Below, piece by piece: positions 34,911-46,262 of a DNA stretch of 64,000 nt. Position 1 is the first letter of the stretch, and each line of letters starts with the position of its first letter. A program made the position numbers and the translations under genes. This stretch comes from Corydoras sp. C115 (Eukaryota > Chordata > Actinopteri > Siluriformes > Callichthyidae), in contig JAFMOC010000017.1 in assembly GCA_019802505.1 (NCBI GenBank), positions 154,501 to 218,500 of the forward strand. Direction: 5' to 3'. The notes under the pieces are model-generated. The model saw nothing but the letters and a program-made list of their open reading frames with translations. It was not told the DNA's origin and made no database searches.

Positions 34911-37429
34911 AAAGTTCGTTCACTTTACTTCTAATAATTATTATTCTAATACAATTTTTAACTTTCTTCACCTTTATCCATCTGAGTAACTTGTGCTTTT
35001 TCCGAAGAGATCGGATGGACCTACCTTACCCTGAGGCAGGAGCTAAAAAAAAATACCTCAAAACCTTTTTTTACGAACCATGATTGTCCTTAGTTCCTGC
35101 AGTGCAGACAAAAAGAAAAAAAACAGTTCTTCCCATGAGTTATCAGAACTGTTAGTTCCTTCAGGTTTGTGTCTGAATATATAGGAATCAGTGACATATT
35201 GAAGGGTCTGATTTCAAGCCTGCACTTGAAATCAGTGTCCCCACATCCATCACAGCTCGAAAAACCGCGCTATTAGAAACAGTTCCTGCTCGAGCAGAAG
35301 GGACGGTGCATTACAAAAGTAAGGATATATTTCTTTCAGAATTACAGCACATACCAACCACAAGCTGTTGAAGAGCAACTCACGCCTCAATTCACCAATT
35401 CTAAATATACACCATATGTTTGCTGCCTAAGCTTCTTCGACGCACTGAGGTATTACAGGAACAAGATTGTCAGTGAAATGCAAGGATCTTCAATTAAACC
35501 CTAGTGCGGCACATTTTGATTTACAGATATGCCACATTTAATCATGTTTCCTGAAGTTGGGCTTCAGTCCCCTGCAGTGTATTCTTTGTGCTGCGTCACA
35601 GCCGAAATGCAAAATGAAATCTGCAAAGTTCAGTCTGATTTACTAAAACTCAAAGGCAAACATAAAGTAAGCACAGGCATGTTGGAGCAACAGCAGCACC
35701 CATTAATATGCATTTAAAGCACCTTAATTTATTCCTACATCACATATTTGGGAAGGTGCTTATATTTTGGCAGAAAATCAAAGCTTAGTTTAGAAGTAAA
35801 AACAGATTCATCCCTGTGGAGATCAAGTCCATTACATTCAGGGATCAATGATGATGTGGATTTCACTGATCAATTAAGAAAAGGTGGAGTATCAATCACG
35901 TTGTCATTAAGGCTTTAAGTAAGCAGAGAACAATGAGGCTGTTGGCATAGTTACCTACAGTGATGATTAATGTATAAATGTATCTGAATTCATCTGACTC
36001 TCAGACACCAGCCCTGTGTGAGAGGCTGCTTTATGCCACTGATGAAGCTTCACACTGCAGAACCTTTAAACAAAACTCTTTTTCTGGATCAGGAATATTC
36101 TAATGAAAAAAAAGAAGATACAACAACCTAAATGTGTGAAGGTCGACCCATCTGGCAAAATGACAATCCGAGCATGCACCATGGGGAAGAGAGGAAGAAA
36201 GGATGAGCCACGTGGGGCTGAATAACATCATTTATCAGAATGCCAGGAGAGAGAATCCGCTGGTTTACAGCGCTGATTTCCAATGACTGGATTTATAAAT
36301 ATAACAGCCAGAGAACTGAACATCCTTAATTTCGTCAATAACATTAACAAGATGTAAACAAATAACACAGTAGTTAGTATTTTGGAACATTTGTTACCCA
36401 GGTATTTGATTCACTGTGAAAATTATTTGGATTTTGTCTCATGTTAGATTGAGGTCATGGTCATGTCATGATAGAGTGTTAGATTATAAATTTAACATTC
36501 CAGTCCATGTTTTATTAATCTGTCTGTTAACATCAGTAACAATAATCACCTCTTTAACCCACTCAATATATTTGTATTGTAAGAGTCTTTAGAAACTAGT
36601 GCCACGGTTTTTTTAATGCACTATTGTGATCTTGAGCTAAAATTCAACATGATATAAACTTCCAAAACTGAAGCATCATCTTCAACAGTTTAATAAGTAT
36701 TAAAGATTAAAGGACAACAGCTTAGAATTTAAGACATCAACAAACAATGTTCAAAATGGAAAATTAATAAAAATAAATTATCTATTTATATGTTCACATA
36801 TAAATCACATATAAATGAGTCAGCCATCAACCTTCAACTTCAGGACCAACTAAAGGGTTTCAAAAGACAAACTTTTTTTTGTGAATTCCCTTCTTAAAGA
36901 CATGTTCTGTTGCTAATGAGCTTAATCAGGTGCGATGGAGATGGGAAGTCACTAAACTCTCCTAGACTCCATCTCCTGACTTCTACATGCCGGATGTACC
37001 TGTGATGGAAAGAGACGTGGCACCAACACAACGCTTAATTAACCAGAAACCAAAAGCTTGTTAAGCTCATTAAAGACTCACTTGCATGAGTGGAGAGGCA
37101 GTCTGTGTCTGGTTGCTGCTGAAACGTGATTATTAAAATGTTTATTTGCAGAGAAACTGCTTTGCAAACACGACTTCAAACTCAAAACAGGGTCAGGAAG
37201 CCATGCAGCAGTAAAGGTCTGGCTCATTCAGAAGCCCCTGTGTGCTCATCAACCAGCAGGATGAGAAAGTTACAACATCTGAAACGCTTTAGAAAATATA
37301 CAGTTTTTCACATTTTACCACTAAAACGTTGGTTTGATCTGATCTTGCATTTAATACATTGTAACTGCCTGTCTCACTGATCAGCTGAAATTGTTAGAAA
37401 TTAGAAAAGTTGGGGGAAATGGGTAATAC

Positions 37430-37520
37430 CTTGGTCCAGGAGGCGCAGGGAGTGCTGAAAAGATGGATCGAGAGAGTCCTTCTCAGCCAACAGTTCCGGC
37501 AAATACTTTTCATTATCCAT
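37430..37520 (-). CDS. khdrbs3: khdrbs3 coding exon 1 (start codon to first splice donor)
   Basis: KHDRBS3 is a STAR-family nuclear RNA-binding protein that regulates alternative splicing as a dimer. This exon encodes residues 1-30 plus the first base of codon 31. The peptide begins MDNEKYLPELLAEKDSLDPS, which I recognise as the N-terminal QUA1 dimerisation segment shared by KHDRBS2 and KHDRBS3. The start codon lies at 37,520-37,518 on the minus strand with A at -3 and G at +4, a strong Kozak context. The exon ends at CAAG followed by the donor gtatta (phase 1). Joining to exon 2 restores codon 31 as Glu and gives LLDQEIDKIQKG, which matches the family at this junction. The frame is open only for the exon length, so ORF calling alone would miss it. 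The KHDRBS3 rather than KHDRBS2 assignment rests mainly on exon 2. Confidence 0.93.
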
Positions 37521-37910
37521 GTTCTCGAATAACAGCTTTGGAAGCTCAGTTTAAAGGGAACAGGACCAGAAATAAAACAGCAGTCCAGCTTCGGCAAGAA
37601 AGACGCAGATGGAACCAGCAGGTTTACGCGAACCACATTACCGGCAGAGTCTCTGTAGTTTAGCCAGAGGTGTAAAATATCCGATCCGTTATCCCATCCG
37701 ACAGACGGACGGACAGAGAGACAGACAGACAGACAGAGAGACAGACAGCCAGAGACGGAGAGAAAGAGACAGACCGAGCACCAAGAGAGCCGGAGCCGAC
37801 GCGCCTCCTGCACTCACCGCCGCAGCACTGTAAACAGAACTAAAGCTCCCCCTGTTGTATCCACAGGCAACGGCCCAGCCTCCAATGCCCTCCTCTGATT
37901 GGCTGGAACA
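37521..37910 (-). promoter_or_regulatory. khdrbs3: probable khdrbs3 5' UTR and proximal promoter
   Basis: This lies immediately upstream of the khdrbs3 start codon on the minus strand. The plus strand carries a purine-rich, GACA-type tract at about 37,705-37,770, so the transcript would carry a CTGT/CTCT-rich leader. A canonical CCAAT box reads CCAGCCAATCA on the minus strand (plus 37,895-37,905), about 375 bp upstream of the ATG. I do not see a convincing TATA box. The transcription start cannot be fixed from sequence; assignment as promoter is inference from position plus the CCAAT motif. Confidence 0.5.
37705..37770 (+). repeat. GACA/GAGA-type simple repeat in khdrbs3 leader region
   Basis: The stretch is an imperfect array of acagacag and gagagaca units, purine-rich on the plus strand. 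It is pyrimidine-rich on the khdrbs3 sense strand and probably lies in the 5' UTR or core promoter. Confidence 0.75.
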
Positions 37911-38003
37911 TCAGGTGCGTCTCAATCTCCATCATTGAGGCGGGGTCACCGTCCGCCTGGTAAAAAACAAAAACGATGCCCAAAAAATCCAGGTATGTAC
38001 ATT

Positions 38004-38346
38004 CATTCATTATCTTAAGCTTTATCCTCTATTAGGGTCGCCGTGGGGTTCCCCATGTCCATCCAGGGGAGAACATCTCGGGCGCTGGGCAGATACACCC
38101 AGGACAGGGCGCCAATCCATCGCTGGGCACACACTCACTCACACAGACACACTCTATATGGGGCAATTTGGAGAATTCAATTGACTTGATCCATGTTTTT
38201 GGACTGTGGGAGGAAACCGGAGAACCCGGAGGAAACCCACGCAGACACGGGGAGAACATGGAAACTCCACCCAGAGGGGGATTCGAACCGGGAACCCCTA
38301 GCGCTGAGAGGAGAACATGCTAAACCACTAAGCCACCGTGCCGCCC
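38004..38346 (-). mobile_element. V-SINE, first of a tandem pair
   Basis: A minus-strand V-SINE flanked by ggtatgtacatt at 37,992-38,003 and 38,347-38,358. It lies about 100 bp beyond the khdrbs3 CCAAT box. Confidence 0.92.
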
Positions 38347-38360
38347 GGTATGTACATTAT

Positions 38361-38684
38361 CCTTTCATTCATTCATTATCTCCCGCTTTATCCTCTATTA
38401 GGGTCGCGGTGGGGTTCCCCATGCCCATCCAGGGGAGAACGTCTCGGGCGCTGGGCAGATAGACCCAGGACAGGGCGCCAATCCATCGCTGGGCACACAC
38501 TCACTCACACAGACACACTCTATTCAATTGACTTGATCCATGTTTTTGGACTGTGGGAGGAAACCGGAGAACCCGGAGGAAACCCACGCAGACACAGGGA
38601 GAACATGGAAACTCCACCCAGATGGGGATTCGAACCGGGAATCCCTAGCGCTGAGAGGCGAACGTGCTGACCACTAAGCCACCC
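38361..38684 (-). mobile_element. V-SINE, second of a tandem pair
   Basis: A second minus-strand copy follows the shared ggtatgtacattat and ends with a third copy of the same sequence (38,685-38,698). It lacks the ATGGGGCAATTTGGAGA block and the terminal head bases, so it is not a simple identical duplicate of its neighbour. Confidence 0.92.
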
Positions 38685-38834
38685 GGTATGTACATTATAT
38701 TAACATAAATATACGAGACACACCTCTTTTTGCCCCCATGTGTGTTAAAGCTCCCAGTCGGGTATTTTGGAGAGTTGCATGCTTCCAACTTCATTGGAAC
38801 TGTTTAAATAAGTCCCTTTCTGTACAAGTGATTT

Positions 38835-39055
38835 ATTGATATAGCGATTTTTACAATAGTACGTTGTCCCAAAGCCTTAAAAGCCTTTAAACCCCAAAGA
38901 GCAAGCTAAAGCGACAGTGGCAAGAAAAAACTCCCTGTTCTGTTGTTATTTTAAGGAAGAAACCTTGGGAGGACCGAGGCTCAGTGGGGACTCATCCTCC
39001 TTGAGCAGCAGGGCAGCATCAACAGTTTGGACAGCCATGTACAGATAGTGTCAAG
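38835..39055 (+). mobile_element. dispersed fish repeat, family not assigned
   Basis: Contains blocks I recognise as recurrent in teleost genomes: TTGATATAGCGATTTTTACA, GGCAAGAAAAAACTCCCTG and AAGAAACCTTGGGAGGACC. No protein or terminal structure is visible. It may be a retroelement 3' end. Confidence 0.5.
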
Positions 39056-39095
39056 GTCAGGTGACCATATATAACAAATAATATAAACTAACAAC

Positions 39096-39660
39096 GGGCG
39101 GCACGTTGGCTTAGTGGTTAGCACGTTCTCCTCTCAGCACTAGGGATTCCCGGTTCGAATCCATTTGGTCATTTATTGGACATTTGGTCATTTATTGGAC
39201 GCTTTTATCCAAAGCGACTTACAAGGTGAGCACAGGGTTAATAACAACATCCCTGGAGCAATGAGGGTTAAGGGTCTTACTCAAGGACCCACATTGGTAA
39301 CTTTAGTGGACCTGGGATTTGAACCCCCAACCTTCAGATTGATAGCCCAGTGCTCTGACCACTGAGCTACCCTGCCCATCTGGGTGGAGTTTCCATGTTC
39401 TCCCCGTGTCCGCGTGGGTTTCCTCCGTGTTCTCCGGTTTCCTCCCACAGTCCAAAAACATGGATCAAGTCAATTGAGTTCTCCAAATTGCCCCATATAG
39501 AGTGTGTCTGTGTGAGTGAGTGTGTGCCCAGTGATGGATTGGCGCCCTGTCCTGGGTCTATCTGCCCAGCGCCCGAGACGTTCTCCCCTGGATGGGCATG
39601 GGGAACCCCACCGCGACCCTAATATAGGATAAAGCGGGAGATAATGAATGAATGAATGAA
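39096..39660 (+). mobile_element. V-SINE interrupted by a second SINE
   Basis: A full-length V-SINE with a perfect 12-bp duplication, taaactaacaac, at 39,084-39,095 and 39,661-39,672. It is split within the tRNA B-box region (after GGTTCGAATCC) by the minus-strand SINE at about 39,163-39,376. Confidence 0.92.
39163..39376 (-). mobile_element. second tRNA-derived SINE, nested in a V-SINE
   Basis: The tail block GACGCTTTTATCCAAAGCGA is followed by GGAGCAATGAGGGTTAAGGG, and it ends CACTGAGCTACCCTGCCC. It is the reverse complement of the copy at 40.5 kb. The 5' side carries a short tail duplication (catttggtcatttattgga twice). Confidence 0.88.
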
Positions 39661-40468
39661 TAAACTAACAACTAACATCTCAGCCTGTTCCAGACTGGCA
39701 TGCCGGAGTGAGTTCAGCGTGAACTTGGGGTGTCTGCACACAGTCATGACCTCAACCTATTTAAACACGAATCAGAATGCAGACTATGAGCCAGGTCCAA
39801 CATCATTGTCTGAACTCACTGATTAGCTTCTGGATGAATGGGCAAATAATTTTTCACAGAAACATCACAAAACACCCCAGCCATGTTTCCATGCACGTTA
39901 CAGATTTTTTTTCTTTTTTTTTCTATCCCTGAAACACATTTATTTTTGTAATATTTACTTTGATGTTTGATGTGTATATGGTCCTTGTAGCGGTGTCGAA
40001 AACGTCACCTCGGGTTGTGCAAAATCGCAATCCTAAACTGAAAGGAGAGGTACAAGAGCTGAGCCTTAACCTCAGCCCCTGCAAAAGCAGCCAAATTGAC
40101 CACCTAAGGCAAAAATCAAACATTCGTGTTATGAGTGGCAGACTCATAAGCTCAGCTCACATACAGCACACAGAGACTGCATCCAGGAGATGACAGCCAG
40201 CTTGATGGTTTACAGGCCTACAGTGTTGTATGTTGTGCCAAATTTATCTGCTTTATATATGCTTTTAATAACTTTAATGCTAAATCTAAACGAATGGATG
40301 CCGGTTAAACACTCAGCATTCGAGTTGGAATTACATCACATTCTCTTTTAACTGCACTTTGTAAGATCTCTGCCCATTCTTTTTTGTACACAAGACTTTA
40401 ACTGTCTATCCGATTTAGGATAATTTAATCAAATTTGTGACAGTCATTTTTCTCTGTACTGGACTCAG

Positions 40469-40669
40469 AGGGAGCTCAGTGGTCAGGGTGTTGGGTTATC
40501 AATCTGAAGGTTGGGGGTTCAAATCCCAGGTCCACTGAAGTTACCAGTGTGGGTCCTTGAGCAAGGCCCTTAACCCTCATTGCTCCAGGGATGTTGTGAT
40601 GAACCCTGTGTTCACCTTGTAAGTCGCTTTGGATAAAAGCGTCCAATAAATGACCAAATGTAAACGTAA
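40469..40669 (+). mobile_element. second tRNA-derived SINE, full copy
   Basis: The head GGAGCTCAGTGGTCAGGGTG has A-box character and GGTTCAAATCC is the B box. The tail is CGCTTTGGATAAAAGCGTCC followed by AAATG. A perfect 9-bp duplication, tggactcag, occurs at 40,460-40,468 and 40,670-40,678. Confidence 0.9.
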
Positions 40670-41401
40670 TGGACTCAGGTTGTATGTTTTGCTCCTTAGT
40701 TAAATTTAAAGATGCAAAATATGGCTGAGTTTATCTTCAAAATGATTATTAATAGATAAACTTTGAAGCTCTGGGACACAGGGACTCATGTTGGTATTTA
40801 ATGCTTTAGAGGACTGGATTTGTTCGTAGCCTGAACCTGCTGTCAGCGTGGCATCTTTGATCAAAGACGTGACATTAGGTGGATTGGCTGCTCTGTATCG
40901 CCTCGGGATATTCCTAATGATCCGATTTGTGAATTGCCGTTTGGGATCCACAACAGCACTAATCAGCAAACTACTTTAATGAGAACAAATGTCTAAATAT
41001 AAATTCAATGGAAAAAAATTTGATAATCAGATAGCTCAGATAACGTGCCCACAAATCAGGTCAAATTAGGAAAAAGAGACAACCAAAAAATAACAAACTA
41101 TTTAACAGGCTAAAATGTGGTTTTGTGAGGTTTTTTAATTAAAAAATAATAAAAACGAACACCTCATTAGATTTCCCGCAGTATTCGTCTTATACGACAG
41201 ACTGGATCTGTAAGCAGAGAACTCTTTGGAACCAGAGGGCTGCATCTGCTGGTTTTGCAGAGGATTTTGCTTTGTGGCTGGCATTAGCCTCTTTCGATCT
41301 TCTGGTTCAACAAGGGCTTTGGAACCAGGCGGCTATTAAATGTCAGAGAAAAGGAATGCTTCCGGACTGAAACATACTTCAATTGTCTACACAGACATAA
41401 A

Positions 41402-41625
41402 CAGTACCAGTCAAAAGTTTGGAAACATCCCCTCTTTTTGCTCCACTTATTGTCCATGGTATCAATTCCACTTACTGTAAAGATGAACTGTGTAGTTCTA
41501 CAAATCCCAATTGTAGCCCAATTACAGTACTGTGTTAGTCCCCTTTGCTCTGTTCTTTAATGGTCAGGACCCAATAGTACCACCACAGAGCAGGGATTAT
41601 TTGGTTGGTGCATTATTCTCTCACA
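41402..41625 (+). mobile_element. one arm of the foldback element
   Basis: It starts ACAGTACCAGTCAAAAGTTT and continues through TCTTTAATGGTCAGGACCCA and ACCACCACAGAGCAGGGATT. This matches the arm at 31.7 kb but preserves the terminus missing there. The opposite arm is absent. Confidence 0.7.
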
Positions 41626-44258
41626 CATTCTCCCACATAACTCAGCATAGTGAGTAACAGGAGTGTGTGTTATTAGTTTGCCGGAGCCACAGTACGGTGT
41701 GGTCTTATATATTGTTTTTATTTGCTTTCATTGGGAATAGAATAGGAAATCTTATTGCGTGTTCACTGTAGGTAGTTAAATAAGCAAAAATAGGTTATAT
41801 AACATGAAGAACATTGGGGTTCGGCCACCCACAGGTCACATATTCAACAATACCTTCATGTATATTGCATCCAGTTCATTTCGGGCTCTCGAATGCCCAA
41901 CAGAGAAGTGAAGCACGGTTTGTTTACAACAGTATGATAGGTTGCTCTGGGCAATCAATAAAACACGCTTATTTATAGGCATCTGTGGGTTGGGTTGTTC
42001 TGCACTGAAAACATATGAAGTGAACTCTGCAGTGGTGAACAGGCCCCTGTGGAATATGAACTGTGCCCTAAATGTATGGAAGAACAGGTTTATTAGGATG
42101 TGATGAAACTTTATTAACCCTGATTATTTCAGTTTTGTAAAGCGCCTGTCGACATTATTTATCTCTGTGTTAAAATTTGCAGGTAAAACCTCAGAGCAAG
42201 GAGGTCCTGGGTTTGAGTTCCAGGAACAATGGGTTTGCTTGTTATCCACGTCTGAAGGTCTTTGTTTGTTGTCTAAATGTACACATGTATATGTTCGAAT
42301 GAGTTGACCGGGAACCTGTTTCCTCACCTTTTACCCAGTAACCACTAAGATAAGCTTCCACACAATTTTCTAAATCAGGGTGGCATGGAGAAAACATGAC
42401 GTGAAGTATATACAGTAGAATCTCCTTGTGTATTTTTACAGGTTTATCTGACTCCTGACCTGACTCCACCTGCAGGAAACGATAAAGCCACTTTAAACCA
42501 CAATTTATTTGCAGCCGCTAAGAAAGCAACTATTTCTATATACTAGAAAACATCACAGGTGTTTTAGTATACGTGAACATATAGATAGATCTTTAAAAGA
42601 TCATTTAATGAGTAATATTTAATATTGATTTTTTTGTTTCGTAAGACATTTTCATACATCTATCATCACAGACAAAATAATTTGGGATTAAGTGGTCTTT
42701 TAATTCCGTGTAATAGTTCTCTTAACCGTTTTCTATATTATGGATTGTTTCTGAATGATATAATTTAAATATTCTCACTAATTATTTTCAAATACAGTGT
42801 AAATACAGTCACGTTGGTCAGTGGACCTGTAAATTAACAAATGACCTGTTTATTGCACAAAAAGTTAAATGCATTTCTGAAAAAAAAACTGGACAGAATT
42901 GCAACAGATGAAAGAGAGCAACCTAATAATTAAATATAAAAAAATAAAAGTTACAACTGATACTACATTTTCAAATGTAATTATATATACGATGGTTATA
43001 GACTATCCCCAGGCACCAATGAACAGTAGTTCACCGAAATTCTTTTAAAATCAAAATCCAATATTTTATTCAGGCTCAGTGATACAGTATATGACCTAAA
43101 ACTGTACAACACTCTAAAAAAGAGTATAAGTCTGTAAACCCGGGCATCATCTTACATAAACCTATACACAGAAATGTGAAGCTTAACTTCAAAGACTATA
43201 AAGATCGATAATCCTTAACATTAAAAATTCAAAAAGCAGAGCATCCTTGAAAACAAATACAATCAGCGACTTTAAATAAATAAAATGAAGTTGAAAAGGT
43301 AAATCTACTTTATATTCATTAAAATAAATAGTGTCATTTACACCGGGGTTAGAAAATAAAGTGCTTTATTTTAGGAAGATTTAACAATTTCATTCCACCC
43401 AGCTGTCAGGGCCTTTCCATATCTGTTTACAAATGTTGCCATTATAAGGAGAATAAAAGCTTACACAGGAGCTTAGGTTGTAATCTGTGCAGCCCTCCAT
43501 CAAAATGCATTTGTAATCCATAATCTCCTTTGACTCGTGTAGAAGTTATTTATTATAGAGATGCCATCTGCAACTCAACAGCCAGAGACTCAGTATCATT
43601 TCCCAGTGAGCTGATATCATCCACAATAAGTGCCCTTGCCTTTTCTGCCCATGAGCCGGTGAGGTTCGAGCTGGGGTTGAGAAATGGATGCAAAGGTGGA
43701 CTGTAAAATTATACCGGCAGATGATATTCAGGCCTGCTGTTCCTCCAGAGAAGTGCATGTTTGTGTGCAGGGATCCAGAGTATTGTTACTGTGACAGAGC
43801 ACGCTTGTGATCATCAAGGAGGCAGGGTACCTGCTGCTAAGAGCGCCTTCATTTAATTCCTGTCTCATAAATATGCCGTTAATTACAGCACACCAGGGAG
43901 ACGAACAGCACCACGGAGAAGCAGCAACACTCCTCAGGCAAATAGAGACATCTGCTCTCGACTTTCACAAGTCGTAAGTGGGTTTTGCTGAGTGGTCTTG
44001 GTGGGGAGCACATTAAGCTTTGTTTAATTCTAGTTTACTTTTTGATTATTGTTTTTATTGTATATGTCTTAGTCTAATGGTTTCCCTCCGGGTCACACTG
44101 AAGTTTATCAGCCCTATTCTATTCCCTAATTAACAACATACTGTCCACATAACCCATCCAATCGTTCCAAGGTAACATGTTCATGCACTGAGCCACTCAA
44201 AGGTACTAATCACACTCTGCATGGCAGTTTGTACTTCCCTTAGTTTCATAGTGAATGC

Positions 44259-44286
44259 TTTTTTTTTTTTTTTTTTTTTTTTTTTT
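44259..44286 (+). repeat. poly-T tract, 28 bases
   Basis: A directly visible homopolymer. No retroposed sequence is recognised beside it. Confidence 0.9.
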
Positions 44287-45551
44287 GAGGTCTTTTACAT
44301 CTCACCTCCAGCTGATGCTGCATTTCAGCTTTTTCCGAACGGCGTCTTTGTGACATCTCTCCTCTCTGAAGAAGAGCATCTGGAAAACTGTGTCAAGTCG
44401 ACTCCTGACGGGAGCAAATCAAAAGAAGACGATAATGAATTGTGATTCTGCGGTTCAACAGTGACACCACCACCTCCTACTGTCTATGCAAAAAAAATAA
44501 AAAGGTCAAGTCTTAAACAGTGACACCTATTTATGAAAAGTCAAATTAGCTTCACGAGCAGATGTAGGGAATTTCAAAATCTCAAAATGAAAAAAAAGTA
44601 ATTGACGTTCTTTGCTGAAATCTGTACCTCCTCCCTCGTGGCCTGTCGTCTGTTAGTGACTGCAAAGTAAGCACATCAGACATTTGCTTTTCAAGGTATT
44701 CTGGAAAGCTCAAATCCATACATTCCAAAGAATACTTGTCTTTATCTCGAACCTGACTCTTTTTTTTTTTTTTTTTATCTTTTGTCCTGCACTCGTATCC
44801 TCTCTCTGCTGGATGTGTTGGCTAACAAAAAGATGTCAGCTTGGTCCAGCTAAACAAATCAATGGCGCATGGACTGCACCCGGCTGCAAGATCAATATTC
44901 TGTCTAAGGTCATGTTGAGAATCTGCAGTAAATCAGCAAAATCAAAACCGATACCTTACAAGATGTGACAGTTTAGCTTTGCTTTAACTGCAGCATGACC
45001 TTGCATTTATCTCAAGTTTTATACATTTATGATACTTTAAAAATGCTGCAACCCGAGAGTAGGCTCTGTTTTCACAACCATATGAAAACATGCCGCTTTT
45101 AACTTCTGTGTTTTAAATAATTATTGTATTTCCAGCTTGCAAACATTTTTTGGTCGCCACTTGTCTCTGTTCAAAAGGAATGTTCATTAAGGTTTATATA
45201 CACAGGCTGCCACATGAATCCAAATGTTAATAGGGCCGAGGGATTTGGGATATGGGATTAAAAGCATGCGCTGTTCATCATGTGGTGCTGGAGCATCCAG
45301 AGGCCTCGGTCTGTGCTGCTTGGTTATCATGCCAAACTCTGACAGTGTTTTGGCGTTGGTAACTGTCAGAGCGCGGTGTGATAACCGAACAGCACAAACT
45401 AAGACAAACGCAAGTGAAACTGGCACAGTTCTGATTGTTGAACCTATAAACAAAAAAGAAACACAGAAAATCAAGACAGAAAAAAAACCACAATGTAGAT
45501 GCAGTGGACCGAATGAGTGTACGTCGGAAGCAGCAGGAGGATCAGCGCTGG

Positions 45552-45575
45552 AAAAAAAAAAAAAAAAAAAAAAAA
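45552..45575 (+). repeat. poly-A tract, 24 bases
   Basis: A directly visible homopolymer. The upstream frame (45,224-45,601) shows no family I recognise and reads through the tract. Confidence 0.9.
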
Positions 45576-46049
45576 CAGAAGGTAAGAGCAAAAACTTCTG
45601 ATGCAATAAGGGTTTATACTGTCAGATTATATAAATATATTGTCCTTGCTTAAACACAACTGGTTTAATTAACTGAGCCATTCGTTTTCATTTCCTTAAG
45701 TTCATTAAGTTCATGATGAAGTGAACAAAAAAGTTTTTTCTTTATATTAATCAGTCAGTTTTACAATATTATTCGACAAATCTGATTCGACAAATAGAGT
45801 TCTGAACAAGAGCGAAATCCTCATATCACAGTATTGTGTTGCCAAACTAAATTTAGTCCTGTGTGGTTTGGAGTGTGTACAGATAGATTAAGTGGCTGCC
45901 CAGCTTCTGAAATCAAACACTGATTATCTCATGAGACTCCAGAGACATTCAACAAGGTTCATATTTACCACTTAACACGTTTGATCTTTGTGGTATTATG
46001 AATTCAGGAGGTAACTCTCATGGCTCTGGTTCCTCGAGTTGTGGGGTTT

Positions 46050-46262
46050 CTTTGTGAGGCACCGTGGTGTGGTGGATATACAGTAGTTATATCCTCACAG
46101 CTGGAAGCTGCTGGGTTCTGTTCCTGAAGTGGAAGGTCAGAGTCTCATGCTGTTTGGGTTAACATGTTCTCCTAGTGACTGTATGAGTTTCTTTTGGCAG
46201 CTGTGGTTTCCTGCACCTACCAAGATTAGCAGAGTTGTGCTCCACATTACACTTTAGCCTCC
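46050..46262 (+). mobile_element. ancient V-SINE-like element
   Basis: A head-like GGCACCGTGGTGTGGTGGA is followed by CTGCTGGGTTCTGTTCCTG, AACATGTTCTCC and a TGGTTTCCTGCACC trace. Strongly diverged from the young copies. Confidence 0.5.

Larger units (their letters stand above)
4487..37429 (-). other. khdrbs3: khdrbs3 intron 1 (about 32.9 kb)
   Basis: This is the interval between the exon 1 donor and the exon 2 acceptor on the minus strand. It contains most of the repeats listed separately: V-SINEs, hAT MITEs, microsatellites, and a tandem duplication at 12.4-13.7 kb. I saw no further khdrbs3 coding exon in it, and the two flanking exons join in frame without one. Stretches without a named feature, for example 16.1-16.9, 21.1-22.8, 26.9-28.2 and 35.0-37.4 kb, are AT-rich single-copy-looking DNA where I see no supported gene. 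Confidence 0.9.

Noticed and set aside
45224..45601. 125-codon plus-strand frame near the poly-A tract, considered as a gene or processed pseudogene.
   Set aside because: No recognisable domain, no splice context, and the frame runs through a simple A tract. The poly-A alone does not establish retroposition.
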